Positions 37,801 through 51,437 of a stretch of DNA of 64,000 bases are shown here, in pieces (positions within the stretch are counted from its first letter, which is position 1; each line of letters begins with the position of its first letter). Under the pieces are notes generated by a model. It saw only the letters and a list, made by a program, of their open reading frames with translations. It searched no databases and was not told where the DNA came from. Source of the stretch: Sipunculus nudus (lineage: Eukaryota > Annelida > Sipuncula > Golfingiida > Sipunculidae); the NCBI GenBank assembly GCA_026874595.1, contig CM049316.1, positions 77,657,676 to 77,721,675 of the forward strand, written 5' to 3'. Made by a program: the position numbers and the translations under genes.

Positions 37801-40800
37801 TCCTCCTGGATAAATATGTAAAATTGTTGTTATTGCAGTCACATAATAATACTTTATCTCTGTGCTTGATACTTTTTTCATGCTCATTGTGAAATATCAT
37901 TCTTGTATTGAGATTTCAAGTTTATTTACATTCCTTTCATTTAAGACAAAGGAATGACTTTTCCATCCTCAAAACGAGACCAATTAGTAAAGTAACATTT
38001 TTTAATGCCCACTCTTTATAATAGCCGTATTTGAGTACTTACAACAGTGGAAACTGAGCTTTCAGACTACATCAAAATCACCACTCTCCCTATGACGGGA
38101 GTGATGAACAAGACTAGCTGATGTAGGTCCTGATGAAAATGAAATTAATGTCATGGCACGAAATACCAACAACCGGGGCTGGTACCATTTCTGGACGACT
38201 TAATGTCAGACGTAGCCCAGATAACCCATTGGCATTAATCAAGTGATAGTCCCACGTTTCTCAGCCCTCCCTGCTGAGCCGGGCTTAAAACAACGCGCCC
38301 TCAGGCCCAAGTTCAGTATGGCAGTCCGTCTCGACATCCCCGGATCTCGGCTTTGTTTGGGTCTTTTGGACGACCCTCCAGCGAGGCCTTGGGGTTGTTG
38401 AGCCGTCTTTATTTGGCCGATGTGCATGTGACGGTGATTTGGCCGAGACAAATGCCTGCCCTTATTGGCCTGGTTCTGTTAGGCTGGTCCCAATGGTAAA
38501 ACCTTCCCTCTAAATTTAAAATGACATTGATATGTTGTCTATCAGTAATCGTCACTGCCGCCTACCATCAGAAGACCTGGCGGAGGACTTGCCAGGCATG
38601 GAGAGGTTCACATTTTCGCATTTATATAAAACAAAAACAGCAGATTAGAAGTGACCTGGTTATTTTTCCTTTTATAAGGTTTTCTTCAGCAGATTCACAT
38701 ACAGGTTTTAGGGTTTCAAAAATATTTAAACGCAATTCAGGAAATTTACTTCATCTTTTTTTAAAACTAATTTATTTGTACTTTAACATTTTTCTTCAGC
38801 GTTTTGTATTCAAAACTTTTCTACGGGTTACCTATGCTACAACTTTTCCTATGATTACCTGTGTTCTCTCTCTGCTATACCAAAATATTTGATGGAATAT
38901 ATTAACCATTCCATATTAAAGTATCCATACAAATCTTAATGTTATACCGAGATAGGCCCCCGCTATATTTTTTTGTTAAAACTAAATTATCATGACTTAT
39001 TTTAGAGTTTTTTCGGTCTCTATTTATATAAATTAACTTTATCTACAAATTTACATCTGATACTTATAAAAGGAATTCGTTCCACCTTTGTTCACAATGT
39101 TCTCTGAAACCGCGTTGCGAATGACACTGTGCCATACCCCAATTTAAAGTTCATTGATCCCGCAGTGACATCGCCGATATGAGAACGAATAATTTTAAAT
39201 TTACTCATCATTTTGAGTGATTTTTGCGTGTTTTCTGACTTGAATGGAGACTACCATCGAAAACAGCCGAAATGCCTTCGGCAAAGACCGGATTACCTGT
39301 TATCCTCCTCCAGAGCAGATAAAGGACTATTGTGAATAACCCTCCTTTCATGTAGTGAGGGATTTATGCATGTTTGGCCAGACATTAGACCAGGGGTCTG
39401 ACCCACAGGCGTGGTCAGTTAATATGAAAAACACATGATTTTCGCTTCATAAAAAGAAGGAGTTCAACTAAGGGGGATTAATGACAAAACCTAATACAAG
39501 GTCCAAACTTCCGGAAAAGGGGTGGGGGTGGGTTGAGGCGGGATTTCCAGGCTAACGACGTTTGCATGTTTCCTTTTCTTTCTTCAGGAATGGTTTCCTT
39601 GCCTTAAAACGTACATTTAATTCATCTTTCATGTCTTCCTCACATTAACCAATTCTTTATACGTCCAACAATCGCAACCAGTCAAAATATAACGAAAACC
39701 TAAATGACTTCACGCCCCATTCCGGTTCGCAAATGTTATCATAACTCACCAGGTATTCAAGGAAACATACCTTATTTTTGTTTGAATATGACTTCAGATC
39801 TTACAAAATAGAGTTTGGTGGCAAAGGGAAGTGTCTCAGTAAAGTTTAGAGAGGATTAACGCTTTTCAGACCACGCCCGAATGCTCAAATTTAAGAAGGA
39901 TCTGCCTTTGTCTGTCACATTTTCCCGTAGGACCGGCGTCAGCTGGGACAAACTGATTTACGCTGACTGACATGAATTCATTATTAGATTTAGAGAGACG
40001 GAGAACAGACAGGTATAAGCTACCATGGCCTGACCATAAATACTAATATGACAGACCACTTAACAACATGTTCCAGTGCCAGCTATCATTTGACGTTTAT
40101 CCATTTAACGTTTGGCCAGTCAACTAAAAAGCTAGACCGGATAAGCGACCGCTCAGCCGGGGAACCTATGCAACCCGGAACCCTCCTCCACTGGTATCGG
40201 GTATTCCAGATGTGAGCAAAATCCATGGGGATTACAAATCAGCTGAAGCATTAGTGTGAAATAATTGCTGAATGTATGTGATAATTGTTGATCTTGTTAC
40301 TTTACACTTTATTTATTGAATTAAAAAATATCTGGTCGAATAATTTAATTTCATAAATAACATTTAAATAGAATGATGGCAAAATTAGGTAAAAATTCAT
40401 AATTTATGTGAAATAAGGATAAAAGCCAGCTATTCAATAACAGGTTTACATTCAATATTTATATATTAGATAAAAATAGTAGTTTTTCAATAGCTTAAAT
40501 AATGATAAACCGTATTAAAATTTTATTAATTTATTTAAATAATTAAATTACTTATTTATATTAAATACACTTTAACAGCTTCAAAGTAAAAAAATAGCTA
40601 TTACTGATATATTTAAAACGAAAGCAAAGATGTTACTTGGTGACGTTCATTGTATTCCAATGTATGCCACGTCAACCGATATTGGAATATACAGAATATT
40701 ATGTCATTTTTTACTCTCCTTAAAAGTGAAAACCCGACAGGGAAAACAAATCTTGAAGAACTGAAGAAAGAGGAAGAGTTTTTATATTATTGTTTTTTTT

Positions 40801-41174
40801 TCTGACATTTGTTTACCAGATTAATACATTATTCAAAGCCAATTTGCAAGTTGTCCGTATTAAAAAAAGCACTCGGCCCGAATTCATGCCATAAAATCGA
40901 TGTTTATCTCAACTATCAGAATACAAACATATGAAGGCAGGTCACGGGAGAGGACTTTTTCTTCTATTTGTCAAACCTACAAAAAGGATACAATATTTGG
41001 GCCTTGCTCTTTAAGTATACCATCGGGAACATTAAGTAATTGTATCGCTTTATACCAAGGGACGTGCGGTTGACGGCTTGTCACAAAGTGCTGGACTGTC
41101 TATTTGTTTGTAGAACTTACAACTTTAAAGCACTACAAGTACGCCTGTACATTTACATAAGAAAGCAAGATTGT

Positions 41175-41188
41175 GTTTCCATAACAAC
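41175..41188. promoter_or_regulatory. RFX X-box-like motif
   Basis: GTTTCCATAACAAC, two X-box-like half-sites in inverted layout. Confidence 0.28.
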
Positions 41189-41361
41189 TAAATGTTCCTT
41201 ATATGACGATCAATATAAGATGTTCTCAAATGATAGCCAAGGGACAAAGGATGAGGACTTGATCCAGTACAGAGATGTGTCCGTATTTGGGAATTTACGT
41301 TACGCCAATCATGTTAACAGTTCACTGGATCTTAATTTTGGATATAAAGAGATATTAAGGC

Positions 41362-41425
41362 GGGGGGGGGGGGGTCCAGGATTGTCTTGCTTGGCGGAGG
41401 AATGCGCTCTACCGACTGAAGTTTT
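41362..41425 (+). repeat. G13 run followed by dispersed-repeat tail fragment
   Basis: Thirteen G (41362-41374), then CAGGATTGTCTTGCTTGGCG and GAGGAATGCGCTCTACCGAC. This shares the TTGTCTTGC-TTGGCGGAGG tail with the element at 15740. Confidence 0.45.
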
Positions 41426-42659
41426 AATAAAGAAACTGATAAGATGAATCAAATTCTTAATTGATATACATTAAGCACTCTGTAAGTGGGTCAATAAGGC
41501 ATTTCTGTTTGCCCGGCGGAATGGTCTGTTAAATGAATAAAGCGGTGTTGTTAAATTGTTCAAACCTGAAATGACTCTCAGACGGTAGTTACGTCTGTCA
41601 CGTGACTGTGTTTGAAACATATTCAAGGCTGTCACTAGTTCACGTGATTGTATTTGAGTCAAATTCAAGATTTTCCCCGGTTCCCTCTGGAACAAAAACA
41701 AGTCGGAAGAGTAAATTTTAAAACTTAACTAGAAGTAAACTCTGGTTAAATCTCGCAAGGAAAAGGTTACCTTGCGCCAACAGATCCAATAGAAATTATA
41801 CTGTCAGATGGCTAATGATTCATAAAATGCTTTGAAAGTTTAAAACCTGCCAAGTGACTAGGTGCTTTGCTTTCCCATTTGTTGTTTTCTCTATTACCGA
41901 CTTAGTTCAAAATATTGTAAACGGATATTAATGCGATTTTCTGTGGGCGCTTATGGTAAGACCCAAAGAGCAATCCTTTCGTTGTGTGATGCAATCTTGA
42001 TCAGGATATGTTTCTATACCATTGTCAGACCGAGCAGTTTATGTTCGGACCGCCCTTGTTCTGGAGCTAACCTGTGATCAAACTATGGTGTTTCTGTACC
42101 AAAACACACATTTTCTGAAGACGCACACAATAAAATTTGATCAGGGTAATTACAAATGAATATATATATATTCTCAGACTGATTATTAGGTTTGTAAAGA
42201 TGTTTTGCTATTATGGTCAGGACCATGATCTCACTTCAATACGGGTCCCCTTGGTAAGAGGACAACACTTACCTTTAATCAAACTACGTTCAATCATTAC
42301 TTCTCGAACTAAATGACAAATGGATATGATATAAGAAGAATAACCCTAGTAGTAAAACACAAGCATTTTCTGCCAAAAGACTTTATAACAATATACTTTC
42401 AGTTAGGCCTGACTTTAAGCTCCCAATAACCAATACTTTAACTCCTTTAATTAAAAATATCAAGATCCTATCTTGAATAGTATTTGTCCCTTCAATTTGG
42501 TATTGTATTCTGATAGTGTAAATGCATATAAAACAGTTTAATGTTTCAAACACTGCAGATCATGCTCTTGTGATACGCTGTCCGTTCTTCCGACTTGATA
42601 ATGTCACTGGCTCCTTACCAAAAACAGTGTCACCACAAAAGCTTTTCTTAAGAAAACCT

Positions 42660-42790
42660 CACGGGTGTTGCTGAAACGAACGTAACAGCTAAGGACCAAA
42701 CCTGTATTATTACGCTTTATAACCAATTCATCCTAATTTAAACTAATTGGAGTGACTATCTATAACGAGACTGTGTAGCAGTATTTCTAA
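42660..42790 (+). repeat. Possible diverged repeat (partner near 43395-43540)
   Basis: CTTTATAACCAATTCATCCT-AATT then AAACTAATTGGAGTGACTAT resembles CTTTATATTCCATTAATCCT-AATT then AAACAAATTAGAATGACTGT at the partner, same orientation. By-eye similarity only. Confidence 0.3.
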
Positions 42791-43613
42791 AACTGTTTTG
42801 TGGCAGTTGTTTTGTTAGGATTTACCAGCTGACTGGCTACATGTAATCTTTTTGTACAATCATAAATCAATCAGAGGCTACATTAGACGAATTCAGTTGG
42901 AAGTCGGCTGATATATATTGAACAAGCAAACTCTTTGTTTTAACATTTGGCAGAATCAAGCCAACTCTTTGGAGTAAGATATGGCAAATTGTAAAGGAAG
43001 TAACGACAACGCTAAATAATATAAATATCTGTATCAACGTCTATGCCAGCTTAGTCCATGAAGGATGGTTTCAAAAGGCATTACATTTCATTTAGAGTCT
43101 AAACAAATACTTTTTCTTATTGCTAGTTCCCAAGTATTTATTCAGTTATATATATCTCAACGGCAGAACAACTTATAACCAATAATCCGATTATATATAA
43201 ATCTGGTAATATAGATTACCCCTATCTTCCAAAGTCCAAATCTTCAGAAAGGAGGTTCAATCAAAGGGGTCCAATGTCCTAACAGATTAATCTACTAGGC
43301 TATGCAGAGTGTAATACTCGTTATAACGTTCGATTTGTGTCATCGGTTGTTAACCAAAATAAAACGTGAAATACCCATTCATAAAATAATGTCAAGTACT
43401 GCTGAAAGGAAACCCTACAGAACAAAAGCCTACAGGCAGAAGTTATGACTCTTTATATTCCATTAATCCTAATTAAACAAATTAGAATGACTGTCCTTAA
43501 TGACACAGTTGTTATTCTGGGAAGTTTCGAGGAAATGTCTCTTGGATTATTCACCTGGCATCTATAAACAAACTAATACAGAAGACCTCACAAAAGGTAA
43601 CATATGAAGATCC

Positions 43614-43748
43614 TGTGTGACTATAAGCAGAATGTTTTAAGTACATGTATCAGGTATCTTGTGTGACTATAAGCAGAATGTTTTAAGTACATGTATCAGG
43701 TATCTTGTGTGACTATAAGCAGAATGTTTTAAGTATATGTATCAGGTG
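43614..43748. repeat. 46-bp tandem triplication
   Basis: Units at 43614, 43660 and 43706 begin TGTGTGACTATAAGCAGAAT. The first two are identical; the third has one C-to-T change and decays at its end. Recent origin is likely. Confidence 0.93.
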
Positions 43749-43829
43749 TATTTACGATTGTTTGTAACTTCAAGCTACGTCTTAGTCCAATGCACATAAA
43801 ATCTAATCTAAAACCCAGGTACCTTAAAG

Positions 43830-44150
43830 GTGCCAAATCACCTACCTTTTGAAAAACAAATGTATGGGATTTGTGGCTTCCTCTGTGTATATATTAATGA
43901 TCTAAGATTAATTTTTGTTGTTAAAAGTTCTTATAAGGCCTTCGTGAAGGATGTTTGAACTTGTTTATCAAAAACATGTTTGTAAACACAGCAATGTTGA
44001 CAAACGGGAAAAACATGTAACCTAAGGTGGTAGGCTTCATATATGCGGAGTTAGAAAGGTCATTTGATGGAAAGGTAATTTGCAATGCCCTGGTTTACCT
44101 GACTTGCTGCCAGATGCCCTTGTTGAATTTTTTGTATTATTTTGGCGGTC
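43830..44150 (+). repeat. Dispersed repeat, about 300 bp, copy 1 (partner at 60390-60690)
   Basis: Same-orientation partner with shared landmarks: TATTAATGA, TTCTTATAA-GCC, AACTTGTT, GTAAACACAGCA, TTGACAAA, TGTAACCT, CATATATGCGGA, GCCAGATG and GTGTTGAAT/CTTGTTGAAT in order. The best-kept core is 43980-44115. Confidence 0.65.
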
Positions 44151-44813
44151 CCCAAAACATTCAAAATACCTTTGCATAACAAAACAAACAGCCTGTGTGC
44201 GGTGATATCCACGTTTTCTGGCCTATTTTTTTATGAAAGTTCCAAGTGATTACCTTTAGTTTATATAGGTCAGATAGTTGATTGGGTCCGTTTAATGTTA
44301 AAATATCATTCTTATCATATTGCGATCTTATACAATAGACATCTCATTCAATAAGCCTGAAGGCCATGCACATATATGCACTTGGTAAATATTTGTAAAA
44401 TAAAATGTACAAGAACTCAGCTTCACCGAGTTTCATAAGCCAAGGCCCAGTATGTTACTAACGTAATTAGCAAAATATTTCATCATGTTTAAAATGCGTT
44501 GAGTAACAAAAGCTCTGGTCGCCAGGCTGTGTAAGCAAACACGACAGAGTGAGATGTCCCCTTCGGTGAGGTGACGATGAACTCAGGTGACACCGCAATA
44601 TCTGGGGGCCATGAATCAGTCGTAAGTGACTTCTTTAGCCCAGTTAGGCCCGTCAGTGTAGAGTTGTCTTACACAGCTAGCGGCGTCCTCTCCCGCGCTG
44701 GTCACTGATCAAATACGATTGCTCTGCTCGACAAAACCCGGCTCTCTTGTCAATAGTTTTAGCCGCATCCCCCGTCCTATCTCAAGTCTACTTACAAACA
44801 CTGACTATATTTG

Positions 44814-44925
44814 TGTTTTTTTATCTCTTTATCTATCGTGTATGATCTTACTGTATCTCTCTTATCTCTTTATTTATTTCTATATTTCTTTATCTATCTC
44901 TCTGTCTATCTCTCTATCCAACTGT
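44814..44925. repeat. TCTATC/TTTATC pyrimidine-rich repeat
   Basis: Interrupted TATC, TCTC and TTTATCTC units over about 110 bp. The plus-strand Ser/Leu/Ile frame here is its translation. Confidence 0.8.
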
Positions 44926-45233
44926 CTTTGTGTTTCTTAATGAACTCAATGTCCCCTTATTATGCAGTTTATGATGATTAATTTTGAATAAGACTATCTT
45001 AGACGTTATCAATATACATACATTCAAATATCCTAATATGAGCGGGCTGATGGGTTTCAGCTAATAAAACGTTATCTAGCAACATATTTTCACGTGGGTA
45101 ACGTTTTTGTGAACTGGAGTCACAAACAGAATAAAATCTTCACAATAATATAACTTTTAACAAATTTCTAAATGACATTTAAGTAATTATAATTATGATT
45201 GTTTTAAGTCTATCCATGTTAGGCAGTAAAGAA

Positions 45234-45267
45234 TGAGAGAGAGAGAGCGAAAGAGAGAGAGAGAGAA
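45234..45267. repeat. (GA)n microsatellite
   Basis: GA run with one CGAA interruption. Confidence 0.9.
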
Positions 45268-46214
45268 CCCACCTCTTTCCCTGAGCATTTCAGGAGGACT
45301 CAGCTCTTCAATCCTGTGAGAGTGAAGGAACCCGGGCAGGGATAAAGGAGTAACATTTCGCTGGGCGTTTCTTGTAGTGGCGTCCTCACTAAGACTTCAT
45401 CAGGACAATAGCTTCATAATAACAACCAAAGTGGTGCAGTCCCTCAGAGATCAGGGGTCACGTGACCGTGAATTCACCAAACCTTCTTCAAGGCTAATGG
45501 CGGTGAACTGGCCGCAACATTCACAGGACCGTCTCCCAATATTGACCATCACATCAACCGGACCAACAAAGCTATACTGGATTAGGCCACTCAATTTGGC
45601 AAGCCAATAAGGCGGTATATTTTTCGATTTACACTTCGGGAGAAATTGTAGACGCTTGAGTAGTGAGCAAATACAGCATGGTTACACCTCTATGGACCAG
45701 GCTTTACGGGTTTATGTAGCTTACTGCTTTCAATTTTGAGAGAAGAACCATTTCCATATGTCCAGATTAAGTGCCCGGTCTTTCTAGAGCTAATGCTGTC
45801 AATAGGCCCAGTATCTGATTAAATATACACCCTGGGAATGTTCTGTTACTTCCATGCCGAACAAGAACAACCTGCTGTCATTTGATATTCTGAGTATTCA
45901 CATACCAGCAAAGGCCCGGATGAGAGATCGTACATGTCAGACCATGCATAGCCAAAGCTAATTTAAAACATGGATGAAAATCTTGAAATTATTGACCAAT
46001 GGGACTAAACACAGAAGCACGGAAAAATGCCGGGTCAACCTACACACTCAGAGGAGGGATGTTATCAATCTGAACCTAGTTAGTGTCTGATTGAAATATT
46101 CATATATAGCTACAAGAAAATAGAGATAAATTTGAACATGAAAGTGAGCGGCAAATGAAGGAGATCGAGATCGAGCTGTAAATAGAATATTGTGAGACAA
46201 GCATTGAGACGGGG

Positions 46215-46350
46215 GAAAAGTAACTGAGAGGGACAGACAGATAGAGAGAGACAGAGGGATAGAGAGAGGCAGAGAGAGACAGAGAGACAATCCGGCAGAC
46301 AAAGAGAGACAGCAAGACAGAGAAACAGACAGACAGAGACAGATGTATCC
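46215..46350. repeat. GACA/GAGA purine-rich repeat
   Basis: About 135 bp of mixed GAGACA, GATAGA and GACAGA units. The two overlapping minus-strand Ser/Leu-rich frames are its translation. Confidence 0.85.
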
Positions 46351-47539
46351 AGAGAGAATACATGCGGTCATTGCTTTAATTCCTTCTCGTTTAATCTCCA
46401 GCCTCTTCACAAGCATCGCGGATTTTGGTAATAATTGTGGTAAAAGTTAAATAATTTAAACTACTTCTTTGTATGAGTGGGATATCTTACCCTTCAATAT
46501 TATCTCGACGATAACTAAAACATTTGTTTTCATATTGTGTCGTGTTTATATTTTCTAAATCCTTCTGTGGTTTCCCAGTAAGGGTTTTTTTTCAAGTTAA
46601 TACATTTAACCGATCTAATGAAAAATATTTTCATGTCAGTCACTTATCGCTCATATTACAACCAGATTAATACATTTCTAGGGAAATTAGGTAACAGATC
46701 TTAAAATGTGTTTATTTTATCCTAAAAACTGTGTTTATATTTAATTGAATTTTCATGCAACTCCCAAATATTGATTGCATTTTATTCCCTTTTTGGATAC
46801 AGGGTTATTATGTTATCAGAAGTGTCCTTCAACTACGAGTTACTAAATTATTAATAAATAGATAAACATAATTATATACCTTTTTCTCAAATAAAGCGTA
46901 AAAGTCCTCAGATCCCGGTAGGATATATTATATTCAATAAGAATTAAAATGCGTAATTTTAAACATTGCTAAAGAAACATTTATAGTATATGATTTATTA
47001 CATTTCAGCCAAAGATGCAGTCTAAGGTATAATCCATTGTTAGGTATATTCTGCCCTATTCCGGGCTATCTTGTAACCACGGCCTTACTTGGCCATTTTG
47101 GATTCAAGTTAACCATCAAGTATGAAATACAAAACTATGATCAGCTATGATCACTACAACTGATAAAGCATTCCTTCGTAAACACGACATGTACCCCCAG
47201 TCACTTAGCAGCGCCTTATTAACCGATTTATTCAGGTCGGGGGCGTAGGAGGCGCGCTCCCATTTTACCACCTGAGAAATTTTGGAGAAAAGAAAGATAT
47301 ATGCAAAGTACCGAAATTACCACGGATCGCACTACCCCATATCGCACTATCAGGGCCTAAATATTCTCAATTTCTACGTCCCCAACCCCGTCTTGGCGTT
47401 CTCCACACGGCGTTATGTGAGCCTCTTTTTTTTATGGGGGTAACCGCCTCAATTTTATTTATGCTTACTTTACTATTAATACAACTACATAGTTACATTC
47501 CGGTTTCGGACTACGTGACAGGGATTTATTACCCGGTTA

Positions 47540-47830
47540 TCCTGGTGTCAACCAGCCTTAGTTTACCACTCCTACGGGTCCTGGGTGTGTGTCATCCCCA
47601 TTGCTGGGTCATAAATCCGAGGAACCCCCGAAAGGCTGTGAGTTTGTGAGTGAAACACGACTGTTGGGCACAGTCTCCCCAAAAAGCCTACAGAGCGCTC
47701 ACCCACCGACGAATTTTGGAAAAAATAAATCTCACCGCCACGGCTGAGATTCGAACTCACGATCTCACGGTCCCGTGCTACCCCCCCCCCCCCCCCCCCC
47801 CCCCCCCCGCCGAGCCACAGAAGCCAGTGG
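47540..47830 (-). mobile_element. tRNA-derived SINE-like element with expanded G/C run in its head
   Basis: On the minus strand the head reads GGCTTCTGTGGCTCGGCG, then G28 (47808-47781), then TAGCACGGGACCGTGAGATC and the B-box GTGAGTTCGAATCTCA (47760-47745). Without the run, the A-box would resemble TGGCTCAGCGGTTAGC, so the G run interrupts it. The body continues to the left and contains GGTGGGTGAGCGCTCTGTAG. Left limit approximate. Confidence 0.68.
47781..47808. repeat. Poly-C run of 28
   Basis: Uninterrupted C28 on the plus strand inside the SINE-like element; rare in an AT-rich genome. On the minus strand it is G28, capable of G-quadruplex formation. Confidence 0.9.
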
Positions 47831-50800
47831 GTAAGCCTTTAAATCTCTATCTTTCTATCCCGCCCTGATATTGTTTACGGAAATCCATAACTTACAAACG
47901 AAACTGTTTCAGAGAAAGAAACCAGGACTGACAGACGACGGGATGTGTATTTTGTGGTCGTGTGTGCGTTTGTGTGTGTTCCCCTTACATTTATAATAAA
48001 TACATATTCTTTGGTCGCATTTCGACCTTCCTTATGATGTTATTTTTGAAAGATAAAAATGCTCATATAAATATATCAGCAACTTTATAACGGCCAATAA
48101 TCCAAACTTCACGACGGCGTAACTGCCCCATTCCATACAAAATAATCACTGATACCCAACTATTAAACGTAAATAACTAGCTGAACCACAGACGTATATA
48201 CTGCTTTCCATGTTTACGAGAATTGATTATTAACCTGATGTGAATAATTCAATACATTGACCTGTTAAAACTGCAACAGTAACATTTACAGAAAACGTTT
48301 TCATAACGAGGCGATGTTCTTTCATTATAGCCATACCTAAGAATTTCCATATTAATATCATATTTTATTATAACATTAAAAAAAAGATGTAGAAAATACA
48401 GCCATGACGCAGGTCGGCCCATCAAAAACGACCAGTATATGCCGTTTGGGTTTTAAACGATTATTATTACAATGTATAATTCACCGCAATATCTCTTTGA
48501 CTGGGGTTAAAGTAGATCTCAAAGTAGCAACGGAAATTACATAAAGTAACAATAGACATTTCTAAAGGTACCATAAAACTGGCCTCATCTGTTCTACTTT
48601 TATTCATAGCGAGAATAAGCATCTGTTGAACCTATGAAAAATCATATATGCAAGCACTTGTGGACAAAATGTTTTGACCATGGGAAGCTTGGCTGGTCTT
48701 GACGGCGGGCAGGTACCCGCAAGCATCCTTTAGTCCTAAATATAGGTGTACAACCTTTGGTTACAGCCGCCGTCTTTATATACCGACCTGGCCTCATGTT
48801 ACATACATGGCACAGTTCATGCTTTTAGGAGAGAAATCGATATGATATTATTTTAGTCTCGCGTATAAAAGTAAAATAAATCCTTTTTGTTATTCAAATT
48901 TATTGGTTTGGATTATCGTAACGGTAGACTCTTATTTGTCTTGTATATTATTTATTTCCGTGATGCTGAAAATTGATACTTTTCTGGACACAGATAAAAT
49001 TAAACTCAGTGTTGAGAATATCAATAATTTTGGTTTATTTAGACTTAAAATATTTTATTTTATCCGTAGAATCTTTTTTATTTCAATTTTAATGAATTTT
49101 GTTTCTGTGTAATACAATAACGTAAAAAGTATTTTTAAAATATTTATTTTAAAAATTATATACTAAATGCTCCTCATTGGTTTGAAAGTTATATTCAAAA
49201 CCGATTCCGACTCCATAAATTCCAAAGGAAGAGTAAAAAGTTTCATTTACTTTTTATATCAAGAACAGCCTTAAGTGTTTAAATATTATAAAACCCGGCT
49301 ATTAGCAGCTTTTATTATCACAGGCTCTTTATTGCACTTAATCATATCAAAGCACAGTTACCCTTATTCATCCAGCCATATCGTTTTCAAAGTTACATGA
49401 ATGTTACATAAAAAGGTAATATATTTATTTTTATAAATCTCAATGAAACATATCATTAATTTAAATTCCCCTTCTCAAAGTACAATAACTGCTCTCCAGA
49501 TCTCTGTGTATTTTGAGGGCCTTTAGACATGTTATTGGGCAGCTATATGTTACATATGTACATTATGTTTGCAGCAAACCTGTCTCCATGACGGATGTTG
49601 ACTGTACGTCGCTGATGCACATCAAGACCCTTTTTATCTCTTAATGGTTTTAAAAGCACCCAGGGTGTCTTTCCATTATAGCATCCGATTAAAATACGTA
49701 TTTTGAATAACAATAAGACATTTCATTGACTTTCCGAAGATTTAAAATGTGAGTTAAATGAAAATAGTAGTATGTGACGAACATGTTTAAATACAGCAAA
49801 TTCGCAGTTTATGCAAGTGTTACCTAATATACCCCGACATAAAGTATGGAAATGATTGTATGCATTCAATTTTATGGAACTAAAAAAATATGAAAGAACT
49901 TTAAAACAACCTTTTAACATAACTTTGAAACTGCATTGGCATGACATCGAGGTGCCGCTTAGTAAAAATTTTACAGATATGGACCATTTGGACTCGTTAG
50001 TGATTGTTTTCTTTTTTTTTTCCTGGCTATATGTACCTGAATTCCATGAATATTTAAGCCAATCAGCTGTGATGAATACTTTTATGGTCATTACGGTCAT
50101 CGTTAAAAAGGGTCAATTTTGTCAAAATACATTACTGAGGAGGCAAAGGATTTTTATGTTTTATGAACTACTTGGACCACACACGGGAGCTTTGTTTTAG
50201 GATTTTAGAAGACCAGAGACCAGCTACTGTGATCTTAGGAGCCCCTGACAAGGGTGGTGCACTTAGACACCTCGCCTCGGTAAATTACTTAACTCTCCCA
50301 TTTTGCCATTAATCAAAATACCGAGATGCCCTTCGCAGGCCCGGCGTCTGCCAAAGTTCATTCAGAAGCCATCCCTCATCTCGGCATTACCTTGATTTGT
50401 GCGGGTCCGGAGATTTGCCATCAGGTCCTAAACCCCTTACGGGCGCTCTGTGAACTACGAGAACCATTCCGGTAGTTTGGTCAGGCGTAAAAGGTCGGTC
50501 ATCCCTTGGTTGATGTTGCTTGATCGGTAAATGCTGTTTGACAAGTCGCACTGATAGCTGTGAGCACTCCATGGCTCGGACAGACTGGCTAACTCTACAA
50601 AATCTGACCTTCACACTTCTTCCTGGCCGACACATGAATTTGAAATATTAAAGCTGTGCTATTGCCCATTAACTGGTGTCCTTGACCTTTACCACGGCAC
50701 AACTGAAATGTAGTCCGGTAACCTTGACTTATTTCGGTTGATTTTTATACGTTCTAAAGTTTGCTGCAAGGAGAACAAAGGAGTAAAATATCTCTTTACA

Positions 50801-51365
50801 TATAACACTTTATTATTTTTAATGAGCTAATGTTGCTAAAATACACATTATAACTAAAATTATCTGAAAGAGAAAATGTGTTAAATTCTGACGATGTAAA
50901 AGTAATATTTTGCAGCAAATATTCGTTGAGCTAAACCTTGTAGCCACCGAATGAAAAAAAATCTTGTATATTACTGATTGTTTAAGACAATTAAATACAC
51001 TGAATACTAAGTACCCAATCAACAGTACATGCTTTTCAAAGTACCAATCGATCAAATTCTATTTTCTTCCTTAAATGGTTTTGACAAAAACTTATCCATC
51101 AATTTGTACTATTATCAATTTCTGTATTTCATTTGACCCTTTGGATCAATCTATAATTAAGAATAAAGTTTACACAACCATTCAGCAAGTTTAAGCTCAC
51201 AGTGTGAACATATTCAAATTGGTGTTTCGATATGTTTTCAAGTGCACATTCTGAAAATGAGAAGCGAGGGGGCTTCGGAAATTCTGACATCCTGTTTAAC
51301 CGAGAAAAAAAATAAGATAGACTATAAGAGGCGCCATATTACAGACTTATTAAAAAGCCCCCATC

Positions 51366-51437
51366 GTATGTGTGTAGGAGTGAATGTATGAGTGTTAATG
51401 CATGTGTGGGTGTGTTTGTGTTTGTGTGGGTGTGTCG
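51366..51437. repeat. GT-rich imperfect repeat
   Basis: TGTGTG-like units with GAGTGAATG interruptions over about 70 bp. Confidence 0.8.

Noticed and set aside
41040-41447. 135-codon plus-strand frame
   Set aside because: It runs through a G13 run and a dispersed-repeat tail; no recognisable protein features.
44814-46416. Ser/Leu-rich frames resembling low-complexity membrane proteins
   Set aside because: They are translations of pyrimidine/purine microsatellites.
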